This document shows positions 17,151 to 28,086 of a stretch of DNA of 64,000 nucleotides, piece after piece. This stretch comes from Woronichinia naegeliana WA131 (GTDB taxonomy: Bacteria; Cyanobacteriota; Cyanobacteriia; Cyanobacteriales; Microcystaceae): NCBI GenBank assembly GCA_025370055.1, contig CP073041.1:7776001-7840000 (forward strand). Reading direction: 5' to 3'. The first letter of the stretch is position 1. Each line of letters opens with the position of its first letter. The notes beneath the pieces are model-generated. The model was not told where the DNA came from. It was given only the letters and a program-made list of their open reading frames with translations, and made no database searches. A program made the position numbers and the translations under genes.

Positions 17151-17518
17151 TGTTCGGTATCGTCAATAATAATTGTGAAGCAGTTATCAAGGTTGTAGTC
17201 GGTCGTATCGGCTCATCTAAAATAGCAGTTGATGCTGTCATTGATACAGGATTTACCAGCTTTTTGTCTTTACCGCATTCTGTCATCGCCGCTCTTGCCT
17301 TACCTTGGCATTATCGAGATATTGGTACATTAGGCGACGGGAGCGAAGTTGTTTTTGAAATATACAAAGCTTCTGTGATTTGGGATGGTCAGGAGCAAAT
17401 TATTGACGTGGTGGCTTCTGATGCAGAACCGTTAGTGGGGATGGGTTTGTTGTATGGTTTTAAGCTTCAGATTGAGGCAATTGAAAGCGGGTGTGTTACC
17501 ATTGAAGTCTTGAATTAG
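17147..17518 (+). CDS. Clan AA (retropepsin-like) aspartyl protease-like protein
   Basis: 123 aa. VDAVIDTGFTSFLSLP is the D-T-G active-site motif with the usual hydrophobic surroundings. VGMGLLYGFKLQIEA near the end corresponds to the second conserved (hydrophobic-hydrophobic-Gly) motif of single-domain clan AA proteases, which act as dimers. The length is typical. Coupled by an ATGA overlap to the 91-aa gene upstream. Activity is not proven by sequence alone. Confidence 0.72.
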   Translation: MMFGIVNNNCEAVIKVVVGRIGSSKIAVDAVIDTGFTSFLSLPHSVIAALALPWHYRDIGTLGDGSEVVFEIYKASVIWDGQEQIIDVVASDAEPLVGMGLLYGFKLQIEAIESGCVTIEVLN

Positions 17519-17560
17519 TGCGATCGCCACTCTTGTACATCAATTTTAAGGAGGCTAACT

Positions 17561-18340
17561 ATGTCAGTAACTTACGTTTCACAGAAGATTAAGTCTAAAA
17601 CTTTGGAGACAATTACAGAGATAATAATTGAGGGTAAAAAACTGGAAATTCTCACGGACAACCAATTAGGGATTCAGGAAATAAAGGTTATTAATGATGG
17701 AGAAGTCATTAATGTTATGACTGATGCTGTTCAGTTATCTGATTATGAAAATAAGATTTTCGATGCAGTTATTCAGTCTGGGATTCCTGAAAATCTAATT
17801 CAATTGGCTAATTCTTTGAAGTTTCAGTCTACGGTTGATAGTGTAGATAATTCTTCTTCTATTCAGGCTATTGTGAGTACGATAGATGGAACAAGGGTAT
17901 TGGAGATTGCTCTGTTTATTGAGAATGATGAGAGTCGAAATGTTGAAGTTTCATTTAATGATAGTAAATGGAATATAGCGGTTAATCAGGACGATAAAAA
18001 TTTGGTCAAGTATGCTCGAATTTTGAAATATAAATTGTCAGCAATTCCAGAAAAAGTATTCTCTATTAATTTTGAGCAGTTATTGTTAGTTTCTGAGTTG
18101 GGTAAACCGATTATGGAAACACCGCTTAAGGATATGATCGAGTCTTATGTTGAATATCCTAATTTTCCACCCTTAACTCCTGATGATGGCGAATATAGAG
18201 AATGGAGATATGATTATGATATACCCTCTAAATGGCCAAAAGAAAGAAAATATCTATACGAAAAGAAACAAAAAGAGCTTTTCTTTAAAATAAGACATTC
18301 CAAGTGTGACAAGTCTACTTATGGGTATTATGTGCATTAG
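17561..18340 (+). CDS. Hypothetical protein, 259 aa
   Basis: Not recognised. AAGGAGG lies 9 bp before the ATG, a strong ribosome-binding site. The N-terminal half is beta-rich (VTYVSQKIKSKTLETITEIIIEGKKLEIL). The C-terminal part is charged and aromatic (YREWRYDYDIPSKWPKERKYLYEKKQKELFF). No signal peptide or membrane segment. AT-richer than its neighbours, with no HIP1 site inside. It ends at the junction to an ISAzo13 remnant, but the stop looks natural. Confidence 0.6.
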   Translation: MSVTYVSQKIKSKTLETITEIIIEGKKLEILTDNQLGIQEIKVINDGEVINVMTDAVQLSDYENKIFDAVIQSGIPENLIQLANSLKFQSTVDSVDNSSSIQAIVSTIDGTRVLEIALFIENDESRNVEVSFNDSKWNIAVNQDDKNLVKYARILKYKLSAIPEKVFSINFEQLLLVSELGKPIMETPLKDMIESYVEYPNFPPLTPDDGEYREWRYDYDIPSKWPKERKYLYEKKQKELFFKIRHSKCDKSTYGYYVH

Positions 18341-18369
18341 AGAACACCAGAAAAAAGATGATCCAATGA

Positions 18370-18677
18370 TTATAGCGGTTTGGCAAAGATTTCCACAAAC
18401 CATTTTTTGAGGCTAGGAAGGCGATTAATCCGTGCTTCAACCTTTTCCATCCCAGCCTTGCTCAGCTTCACTCCTGTCTCATAAACTTTTTCTATCAGTT
18501 TCACTACAGGATTTTGACCCCTGAATGTTAGCGTTTTAGCAAAATTAAGCACGGTTTCAACCGTATCCAGTAAACTTCCATTCCAATGTTTTTCTAACCA
18601 ACCAAAACAACGCTCTATCGGATTATACTTGCTGTGATACGGCGGATAATAAGCCAATTGTATATCTAGCTTTGACG
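18370..18677 (-). pseudogene. ISAzo13-family transposase, C-terminal fragment
   Basis: LAYYPPYHSKYNPIERCFGWLEKHWNG is the conserved terminal catalytic region (Glu) of ISAzo13 transposases, followed by NPVVKLIEKVYETGVKLSKAGMEKVEARINRLPSLKKWFVEIFAKPL. The N-terminal part is cut off by ISKra4 copy 3 at 18678. The last 73 bp are repeated at 5202-5276. Confidence 0.82.
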
Positions 18678-19786
18678 GGGTGTGACCTTTAGTTGATGAA
18701 GGAAAAGAAAAGTGTTAACATGAGATGAAAAGTGACAAAGAGGAAACAATGATGACAGCAAAACTAATTAATGTAGAGGGTTCAAAGATAAAAATAGAAC
18801 TAACATTAGAACTCAGTCGTTCAATGTTGGATACAGAAATAAATATTCAAAAAGGCTTAAACGAAGTAGGTTGCATCGCCAGCAAAGAAGCCTTGAAATA
18901 TTTAGATACAGATGGTTCACCCTTAAAAATCGGTGAAGAAATCTGGAAGAGTAAGGGAGAGCAACCGAAAGAATATCAAACACCTTATGGTGAGGTTATA
19001 GTGAATCGTCATGTATATCAGCGTTCACCTTTGAGGAAAAACGTATTGCCCCTTAGAAAGAGAAGCAAGGATAATCATAACATCAACGCCATTATTGGCA
19101 AAACAGGTATCCTCAAAAATGTCAGGGATGGCAGGCAAAGAGGTGAAAAATGATTTATTAGAAAATCATGGTAGAAAAGTAGCGCTATCCTATATCCAAA
19201 GATTGAGTGAAGCAGTAGGAAGTGTGGTACAGGCAAAAGAAGAAGCGTGGAGTTATGCCCCGCCCAAGGAGGATAGCCAAATTGCAACAGTGGGAATAGG
19301 ATTAGATGGAACCTGTATGCTGATGTGTGAGGATGGCGACCGTGAAGCAATGGTGGGAACCGTTTCCCTATACGATAGTGAAGGCGAACGTCAACATACA
19401 ATCTATCTAGGTGCGGCACCAGAGTATGGAAAAAAGAGTTTTCTAGAAAGATTAGAAAGAGAAATTGAGCGAGCGAAAAACCGTTATCCAGAGGCAACAT
19501 TGGTCGGGATAGCAGACGGGGCAGAATCAAATTGGAAGTTTTTAGAAAAGCAAACGGAAGAACAGATATTAGATTTCTATCATGCCTCTGGTTACTTAGG
19601 TGCCTTGGCAGAAGCGTTGCATCCGAATACCGTGTCAAAACAAAAAGAATGGTTGACTGAAAATTGTCGAGAACTCAAGCATGAAAAAGGAAAAGCAGGA
19701 GAACTGCTAAATCTGATGAAAGAAGTCAAAGAAGAAAAAAGTCATTCTAAGAATCTTACCGAGAAACTACAAGCGGCGATTACTTA
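18678..19786 (+). mobile_element. ISKra4-family element, copy 3 (3'-truncated)
   Basis: The left end GGGTGTGACC is present, but the element stops 281 bp before its normal right end. At 19786/19787 it runs into the IS5-like element, so the last quarter of the transposase and the right inverted repeat are gone. Confidence 0.9.
18725..19153 (+). CDS. ISKra4-family transposase, frame A (copy 3)
   Basis: 142-aa frame identical in sequence to copy 1. The partner frame B in this element is truncated, so this copy cannot give a full transposase. Confidence 0.6.
   Translation: MKSDKEETMMTAKLINVEGSKIKIELTLELSRSMLDTEINIQKGLNEVGCIASKEALKYLDTDGSPLKIGEEIWKSKGEQPKEYQTPYGEVIVNRHVYQRSPLRKNVLPLRKRSKDNHNINAIIGKTGILKNVRDGRQRGEK

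Positions 19787-19787
<1 letters not shown>
19095..19787 (+). pseudogene. ISKra4-family transposase, frame B, truncated (copy 3)
   Basis: Identical to copy 1 except CEDGDREAM and ERQHTIYLG, but ends after LQAAIT where the IS5-like terminus supplies a stop. The last catalytic Glu region (GSGVTEAACK) is lost. Confidence 0.85.
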
Positions 19788-22291
<2,504 letters not shown>

Positions 22292-22861
22292 GCTTTTACC
22301 CCTTTACTTTGAGTTTTTATCTTCATTACTCGACCTTGTTCACTACGGGTTCGAGACCCTCTCGATTTTTCGAGTTTTTGAAGGATTGATGAGTGGCGAC
22401 CTAGACTAAATCTCGGCTTTTATAACCAAGGGGGAATCGGTCTACCACTCTTCCTTTAAGATACAAGGGGGCTCAAACCTCAAAGCGTGTCTTTTTTCAA
22501 GATGTGTGTACACAGTAGCCTTGATAAAGTGGGTGTCCGTAGGACGGGGGGAGCTTATTGATTTTAAGAACCATCTACCTTTGACACTCTCAGGTCTGAA
22601 GACACTGAGATTCTTGAATAGCCCAAAGTTTGAGCCTCAAAGGTGTAGTCAAAGCACCTCTATCACTCAAAACAACTACCTCGCGGTGCTGCCATTGTGT
22701 TTACCTTTCTTTTTTTGCTTGTTTTCAGAGTCCATCACTCAGCCAGTTTGGTACGCTCCCCCACCTGCCATTGCTTGCCATTGTCTGTGTCACCTCTCAA
22801 TAGGCTTACTCGATTAGCTGGGATTTCACCACACTAGGAGGGTTCAATGCGTAGATAGTTG
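22292..22861. other. Gene-free stretch: IS110 leader and probable IS200/IS605 end remnant
   Basis: 22292-22510 is the upstream region of the IS110 gene. Beyond it no gene is seen. 22589-22609 is a hairpin (CTCAGGTCTGAAGACACTGAG) which, read on the - strand with the following AGTGTCAA, resembles the right-end structure of cyanobacterial IS200/IS605-type elements. A similar hairpin occurs at 24320-24340 on the other side of ISKra4 copy 4. Confidence 0.5.
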
Positions 22862-22895
22862 GGGTGCGACCTTTAGTTGATAAAAGCTGTTGTAA

Positions 22896-23834
22896 TCAGG
22901 GTTCTACAGGGAACCCATATTGATCAAGTTTTGCCCAAAATTGACTCCATCGTTCCTTGGTCAATACCAAAGCTCGTAGGCTCAAAATAATTCCTGCTCC
23001 TTTTTCCTTCCATCGCATCCCTGAACAACATAATCGTTGTTTGACCAACGTCTTACAAGCTGCTTCCGTAACACCTGAACCAATCGGATACTTTTTCTCT
23101 ATGTATTCAGCATAATCCATTTGATGCTGATGATTCTCGTAATAAGTAATCGCCGCTTGTAGTTTCTCGGTAAGATTCTTAGAATGACTTTTTTCTTCTT
23201 TGACTTCTTTCATCAGATTTAGCAGTTCTCCTGCTTTTCCTTTTTCATGCTTGAGTTCTCGACAATTTTCAGTCAACCATTCTTTTTGTTTTGACACGGT
23301 ATTCGGATGCAACGCTTCTGCCAAGGCACCTAAGTAACCAGAGGCATGATAGAAATCTAATATCTGTTCTTCCGTTTGCTTTTCTAAAAACTTCCAATTT
23401 GATTCTGCCCCGTCTGCTATCCCGACCAATGTTGCCTCTGGATAACGGTTTTTCGCTCGCTCAATTTCTCTTTCTAATCTTTCTAGAAAACTCTTTTTTC
23501 CATACTCTGGTGCCGCACCTAGATAGATTGTAGGTTGACGTTCGCCTTCACTATCGTATAGGGAAACGTTTCCCACCATTGCTTCACGGTAGCCATCCTC
23601 ACACATCAGCATACAGGTTCCATCTAATCCTATTCCCACTGTTGCAATTTGGCTATCCTCCTTGGGCGGGGCATAACTCCACGCTTCTTCTTTTGCCTGT
23701 ACCACACTTCCTACTGCTTCACTCAATCTTTGGATATAGGATAGCGCTACTTTTCTACCATGATTTTCTAATAAATCATTTTTCGCCTCTTTGCCTGCCA
23801 TCCCTGACATTTTTGAGGATACCTGTTTTGCCAA
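22896..23834 (-). CDS. ISKra4-family transposase, frame B (copy 4)
   Basis: 312 aa with all catalytic blocks. Differs from copy 1 at GKEAKNDLL and MVGNVSLYD and shares AEYIEKKYP with copy 2. The frame is open upstream beyond the 23834 start. Confidence 0.8.
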   Translation of the reverse strand: MAKQVSSKMSGMAGKEAKNDLLENHGRKVALSYIQRLSEAVGSVVQAKEEAWSYAPPKEDSQIATVGIGLDGTCMLMCEDGYREAMVGNVSLYDSEGERQPTIYLGAAPEYGKKSFLERLEREIERAKNRYPEATLVGIADGAESNWKFLEKQTEEQILDFYHASGYLGALAEALHPNTVSKQKEWLTENCRELKHEKGKAGELLNLMKEVKEEKSHSKNLTEKLQAAITYYENHQHQMDYAEYIEKKYPIGSGVTEAACKTLVKQRLCCSGMRWKEKGAGIILSLRALVLTKERWSQFWAKLDQYGFPVEP

Positions 23835-24204
23835 TAATGGCGTTGATGTTATGATTATCCTTGCTTCTCTTTCTAAGGGGCAATACGTTTTTCCTCAAAG
23901 GTGAACGCTGATATACATGACGATTCACTATAACCTCACCATAAGGTGTTTGATATTCTTTCGGTTGCTCTCCCTTACTCTTCCAGATTTCTTCACCGAT
24001 TTTTAAGGGTGAACCATCTGTATCTAAATATTTCAAGGCTTCTTTGCTGGCGATGCAACCTACTTCGTTTAAGCCTTTTTGAATATTTATTTCTGTATCC
24101 AACATTGAACGACTTAGTTCTAATGTTAGTTCTATTTTTATCTTTGAACCCTCTACATTAATTAGTTTTGCTGTCATCATTGTTTCCTCTTTGTCACTTT
24201 TCAT
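23776..24204 (-). CDS. ISKra4-family transposase, frame A (copy 4)
   Basis: 142 aa, same sequence as copy 1, with the same leader and the same overlap with frame B. Confidence 0.75.
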   Translation of the reverse strand: MKSDKEETMMTAKLINVEGSKIKIELTLELSRSMLDTEINIQKGLNEVGCIASKEALKYLDTDGSPLKIGEEIWKSKGEQPKEYQTPYGEVIVNRHVYQRSPLRKNVLPLRKRSKDNHNINAIIGKTGILKNVRDGRQRGEK

Positions 24205-24288
24205 CTCATGTTAACACTTTTCTTTTCCTTCATCAACTAAAGGTCACACCCGATAGTTGTTCCTACTCACACCTAAATTATAGCGCAA

Positions 24289-24340
24289 GGGGAATTTATT
24301 CCCCTGAGTCGTTTTTCCTCTCAGGTCTAAAGACGCTGAG
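24289..24340. promoter_or_regulatory. Two hairpins before the biosynthetic cluster
   Basis: GGGGAATTTATTCCCC (24289-24304) is a perfect 16-bp palindrome. CTCAGGTCTAAAGACGCTGAG (24320-24340) can fold and parallels the hairpin at 22589. Both lie within 80 bp of the FAAL start codon. They could be IS200/IS605 end remnants, an attenuating leader or a terminator; the sequence does not decide. Confidence 0.45.
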
Positions 24341-24364
24341 TTTCCAAACTCCCATCCTTTTCTT

Positions 24365-26131
24365 ATGACTATTAACTATGATGATCTGCAAGAACCCTTT
24401 AATAAGTTCTCAACCCTAGTTGAATTACTCCGTTATCGGGCAAGCACTCAACCTGAACGCATCGCCTATATTTTCCTGCGCGACGGAGAGACCGAAGAAG
24501 CTTGTTTAACCTATGGGGAACTGGATCAAAAGGCTAGGGCGATCGCTGCTCATTTACAATCCTTTGAAGCACAAGGAGAAAGGGGTTTATTGCTCTATCC
24601 CCCAGGACTGGAATTTATTTCAGCCTTTTTTGGTTGTTTGTATGCAGGAGTCGTCGCCATTCCCGCCTATCCACCCCGACGCAATCAAAACCTATTACGT
24701 TTACAGGCGATTATTGCTGATTCTCAAGCTCGATTTACTTTTACCAATGCTGCCCTCTTTTCCAGTTTGGAAAACCAATTGACTAAAGACCCTGAATTAG
24801 CAGCGATGAAATGGGTCGTTACCGATGAAATTGACCATCGCCTCAGTGAAGATTGGCAAGAACCGACCCTAGAAAAAAACAGTCTAGCTTTTCTACAGTA
24901 CACCTCTGGTTCAACGGGAACACCGAAAGGAGTGATGGTCAGTCACTATAACTTATTGATTAATTCAGCCGATCTAGATCGCGGTTGGGGCCATGATCAA
25001 GACAGTGCGATCGTGACTTGGCTACCGACGTTCCATGATATGGGTCTGATTTATGGGGTTATTCAGCCTTTGTATAAAGGATTTCTCTGTTACATGATCT
25101 CGCCTGCCAGCTTTATGGAACGCCCCTTACGTTGGTTACAAGCCATTTCCGATAAAAAAGCCACCCACAGTGCCGCCCCTAACTTTGCCTATGATCTTTG
25201 TGTACGGAAAATTCCCCCTGAAAAACGGGCCACGTTAGACCTGAGCCGTTGGCGGATGGCTTTAAATGGGGCTGAACCCGTCAGAGCGGAGGTACTGGAA
25301 AAATTTGCGGAGGCTTTTCAAGTTTCTGGTTTCAAGGCAACGGCCCTTTGTCCTGGCTACGGTTTAGCAGAAGCTACCCTCAAAGTTACCGCCGTTGCGT
25401 ATAATAGTCCCCCTTACTTTTATCGAGTTCAGGCCAATGCCCTAGAAAAAAATCAAATTATTGCGGCCACTGAAACAGATACCAATGTGCAAACCCTAGT
25501 GGGCTGCGGCTGGACAACGATTGATACCAAAATTGTTATTGTTGATCCCGAAACCTTAAAGCCTTCTTTACCTGAAATTGTCGGCGAAATTTGGGTGTCA
25601 GGGGCAACGATCGCCCAGGGTTATTGGGGAAAACCCCAGGAGACCCAGGAGACCTTTCAAGCCTACTTAGCCGATACAGGAGCAGGCCCTTTTCTACGGA
25701 CAGGAGACCTGGGTTTTATCAAAGACGGTGAATTGTTTGTCACAGGTCGGCTTAAGGAAGTTATTCTCATTCGAGGCCGCAATAATTATCCCCAGGATAT
25801 TGAATTAACCGTACAAAATAGTCATCCTGCCCTGCGTCCCAGTTGTGGAGCTGCCTTTACCGTTGAAGTCAAGGAGGAAGAACGGCTCGTGGTGGTTCAG
25901 GAAGTTGAGCGCACCTGGCTACGCAAGATAGATACAGATGAGGTAAAAAGAGCCATTCGTAAAGCCGTCGTCCAGGAATATGATTTACAGGTTTATGCGA
26001 TCGCGCTGATCAGGACTGGCAGTTTACCGAAAACCTCTAGCGGTAAAATTCAGCGTCGTAGCTGTCGGGCCAAATTTTTAGAGGGAAGTCTGGAGATTGT
26101 GGGCCAAGAAAATTCCTCAACGGGAACTTAA
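24365..26131 (+). CDS. Fatty acyl-AMP ligase (FAAL), microginin-type starter enzyme
   Basis: 588 aa, the usual FAAL length. It adenylates a medium-chain fatty acid and passes the acyl-AMP to an ACP rather than to CoA. Core motifs are YTSGSTGTPKGVMVSH near residue 178, FHDMGLIYG, LNGAEPVRAEVLEKF, CPGYGLAEATLKVT, RTGDLGF and LIRGRNNYPQDIELTV. The FAAL-specific insertion is consistent with GRNNYPQDIE replacing the acyl-CoA-synthetase pattern. No ACP is fused; the free ACP gene follows. No good Shine-Dalgarno is visible and the upstream region is occupied by ISKra4 copy 4, so its promoter is uncertain. Octanoate is the expected substrate if the product is a decanoic-acid microginin. Confidence 0.9.
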   Translation: MTINYDDLQEPFNKFSTLVELLRYRASTQPERIAYIFLRDGETEEACLTYGELDQKARAIAAHLQSFEAQGERGLLLYPPGLEFISAFFGCLYAGVVAIPAYPPRRNQNLLRLQAIIADSQARFTFTNAALFSSLENQLTKDPELAAMKWVVTDEIDHRLSEDWQEPTLEKNSLAFLQYTSGSTGTPKGVMVSHYNLLINSADLDRGWGHDQDSAIVTWLPTFHDMGLIYGVIQPLYKGFLCYMISPASFMERPLRWLQAISDKKATHSAAPNFAYDLCVRKIPPEKRATLDLSRWRMALNGAEPVRAEVLEKFAEAFQVSGFKATALCPGYGLAEATLKVTAVAYNSPPYFYRVQANALEKNQIIAATETDTNVQTLVGCGWTTIDTKIVIVDPETLKPSLPEIVGEIWVSGATIAQGYWGKPQETQETFQAYLADTGAGPFLRTGDLGFIKDGELFVTGRLKEVILIRGRNNYPQDIELTVQNSHPALRPSCGAAFTVEVKEEERLVVVQEVERTWLRKIDTDEVKRAIRKAVVQEYDLQVYAIALIRTGSLPKTSSGKIQRRSCRAKFLEGSLEIVGQENSSTGT

Positions 26132-26255
26132 TGTGTTAAGTTTTTATGTTAGTTAAATCCCCGACGATTTTTTTGTATTCACTTAAATCTAAAGTTCTTT
26201 GGTTTTAGAACACCTGGAAAGTTAGTTTCATTTCAAATAAAGTAAATCGAGTTTA

Positions 26256-26522
26256 ATGTCCAAAGACACCCCAAACGAGAAAGAACAACCGACCCTAACT
26301 GAAATTCAAAACTGGTTAGTGGCTTACATGACAGAAATGATGGAAGTGGACGAAGATGAGATTGATCTGAGCGTTCCTTTTGATGAGTATGGTCTGGATT
26401 CTTCTATGGTAGTTGCCTTGATCGCCGATCTAGAGGATTGGTTAGGACGAGATTTAGATCGTACTTTGATCTACGATTATCCAACCCTAGAAAAGTTAGC
26501 TAAACAAGTCAGTCAATCCTAA
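26256..26522 (+). CDS. Free acyl carrier protein
   Basis: 88 aa single-domain ACP. The phosphopantetheine attachment serine is in YGLDSSMVVALIADLEDWLG (Ser about 49), with the helix III text LIYDYPTLEKLAKQV. It sits between the FAAL and halogenase genes, so it most likely carries the fatty acyl chain during loading and halogenation before hand-over to the KS of the megasynthase. Confidence 0.92.
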   Translation: MSKDTPNEKEQPTLTEIQNWLVAYMTEMMEVDEDEIDLSVPFDEYGLDSSMVVALIADLEDWLGRDLDRTLIYDYPTLEKLAKQVSQS

Positions 26523-26657
26523 CATTTTTGCCGATTTATGCTAGAAAATTTTGATTTTCTGAAATAAATAGTTTAAATTTAGAGTGTGTTTATTTGAGCA
26601 GAAATTCTGCACTCACAGAAAGGTCAAAGTTAATTATTCTCTGGAACAATAAAAGCT

Positions 26658-28055
26658 ATGAATACCATTCAAGACTCCAAGACCATGCAGGAAAATTCTC
26701 CCATCTTAAATCAGTCAACTCCAAGACCTCTCAAACTGAATAATACTAATTATCGTCACAATCTCGAATCTGACTATACCGAAAAAATTGAAGCCCTTGA
26801 AAAAAGCTTTGATTATGCCAGTAATAGTGAGCATCTATGGGGAGATCCCGAACTGTCAATTTTGTACGGAACGCCTCTTTATGAGCAAGCTTCCGATTCT
26901 CAAAAGTTAGCTCTCAATCATTTATATTGGGGGGCGCAGTATGATTACACTGCTGCTAGTGAAGCAAGTACAATTAACTACAATCAGGTGACGGCTGGTG
27001 TCTTTGCGAAAGTCGGTGGCTATGATTCCCTTTGCTCAACCTTAGAGCATGAAAGCGATCAAGAAAAGTACCATATTCATGCCTTTCAAAATATTGGTAG
27101 TAAAACAAAAATTGCTCTGTTAGGAAAACAAGCTTTAAAACTGAAACCTAATAAAAATGCTGCTGGCAAGGCTGGTAAAAGTAAAAAAATAACCTCGAAA
27201 GTGGGAGAACAAATTTTAAACCTTAGTTCGGTTTCCTCCTACTCGGAATTACAATATAAGAGTTTACGTTCTTTAAGTAAAACTCTGATCAAAAACTCAT
27301 CAGAGTATTATTCTTCCCATTTACTAGAATTAGAAGAAAAAGGTATATTTCTAAATGCTTCTAATAAAGGTTATTTTGGGGTGGCAAATCCTCAGTTTTT
27401 GCTCCAGTTTTTTGCCTTCCATTGGGGTAGTTCTCCCTTTTTAGCCTGTCAACACTATACCTATCGTTTAACGGGTAATATGAGCTTAAAAAGTCACGAA
27501 CATAAATATTCTCGTTATTTCAGAGAATTGGAAAGAAAGGAAGCATTTATTCCCGTTCCTACGGCAGTTTCTCATTATCATCTTTTAGATGAGGCGTTTC
27601 ATACCACGACTTCCCAATTGATCGGTCGTGATTTGTATAAGGAGTTTTCTAAGCCGACAGCCTATGAGCAGTTTATTGGAAATTTGGTTTTCTATAGGAT
27701 GCAAAGAGGATTTTTAGGAAATTTATCAATGGGAATGGTTTCTATTTTTCGAGAAGATGCTTCTTTCCTGTCCTATTACGATAAAATTCTGCGATCGCCT
27801 TTATTTGGAATGTCAGAAGAAGAGTCCCTCTATTGGCTAGAGAAATGTTTGTGCCAAGAGCATGACGGCTTTGATGTGCAAGTTAAGTATCATCAAAAAA
27901 TGCTTAAGAATATGCTACGTTTAACCGATAATTTGGATTACCTATGGCCCGTTAACCGTGAAATGCAAATAATGAAAGCGGGGGGTTCCATTGACCGAGC
28001 GATCGCCAATAATGTTAAGGCTTTTCGTCAATTCAAAGAAACGGTAAATGCTTAA
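26658..28055 (+). CDS. CylC-like dimetal-carboxylate halogenase (putative)
   Basis: 465 aa, the size of CylC-type enzymes that chlorinate unactivated fatty-acyl carbons and are known from cyanobacterial lipopeptide clusters, microginin included. Acid/His-rich segments suitable for a two-metal site are LEHESDQEKYHIHAF (about 128-142), LLDEAFHTTTSQ (about 308-319) and CQEHDGFDVQVKYH (about 397-410). No signal peptide. A Lys-rich segment (GKAGKSKKITSK) lies in the middle. Its place between ACP and PKS argues that it acts on the ACP-bound chain, giving omega-chlorinated Ahda. The family assignment is from recalled likeness and context, not from alignment. Confidence 0.75.
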   Translation: MNTIQDSKTMQENSPILNQSTPRPLKLNNTNYRHNLESDYTEKIEALEKSFDYASNSEHLWGDPELSILYGTPLYEQASDSQKLALNHLYWGAQYDYTAASEASTINYNQVTAGVFAKVGGYDSLCSTLEHESDQEKYHIHAFQNIGSKTKIALLGKQALKLKPNKNAAGKAGKSKKITSKVGEQILNLSSVSSYSELQYKSLRSLSKTLIKNSSEYYSSHLLELEEKGIFLNASNKGYFGVANPQFLLQFFAFHWGSSPFLACQHYTYRLTGNMSLKSHEHKYSRYFRELERKEAFIPVPTAVSHYHLLDEAFHTTTSQLIGRDLYKEFSKPTAYEQFIGNLVFYRMQRGFLGNLSMGMVSIFREDASFLSYYDKILRSPLFGMSEEESLYWLEKCLCQEHDGFDVQVKYHQKMLKNMLRLTDNLDYLWPVNREMQIMKAGGSIDRAIANNVKAFRQFKETVNA

Positions 28056-28086
28056 ATTAGGACAATCGCAGTAAGGACTCTTTTCT

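Larger units (their letters stand above)
22862..24251 (-). mobile_element. ISKra4-family element, copy 4 (intact, 1390 bp)
   Basis: 20-bp ends as in the other copies (GTGTGACC variant at 24251). Flanked by the 8-bp duplicate GATAGTTG (22854-22861, 24252-24259). It lies 113 bp before the first gene of the microginin-type cluster, in opposite orientation. Confidence 0.92.
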
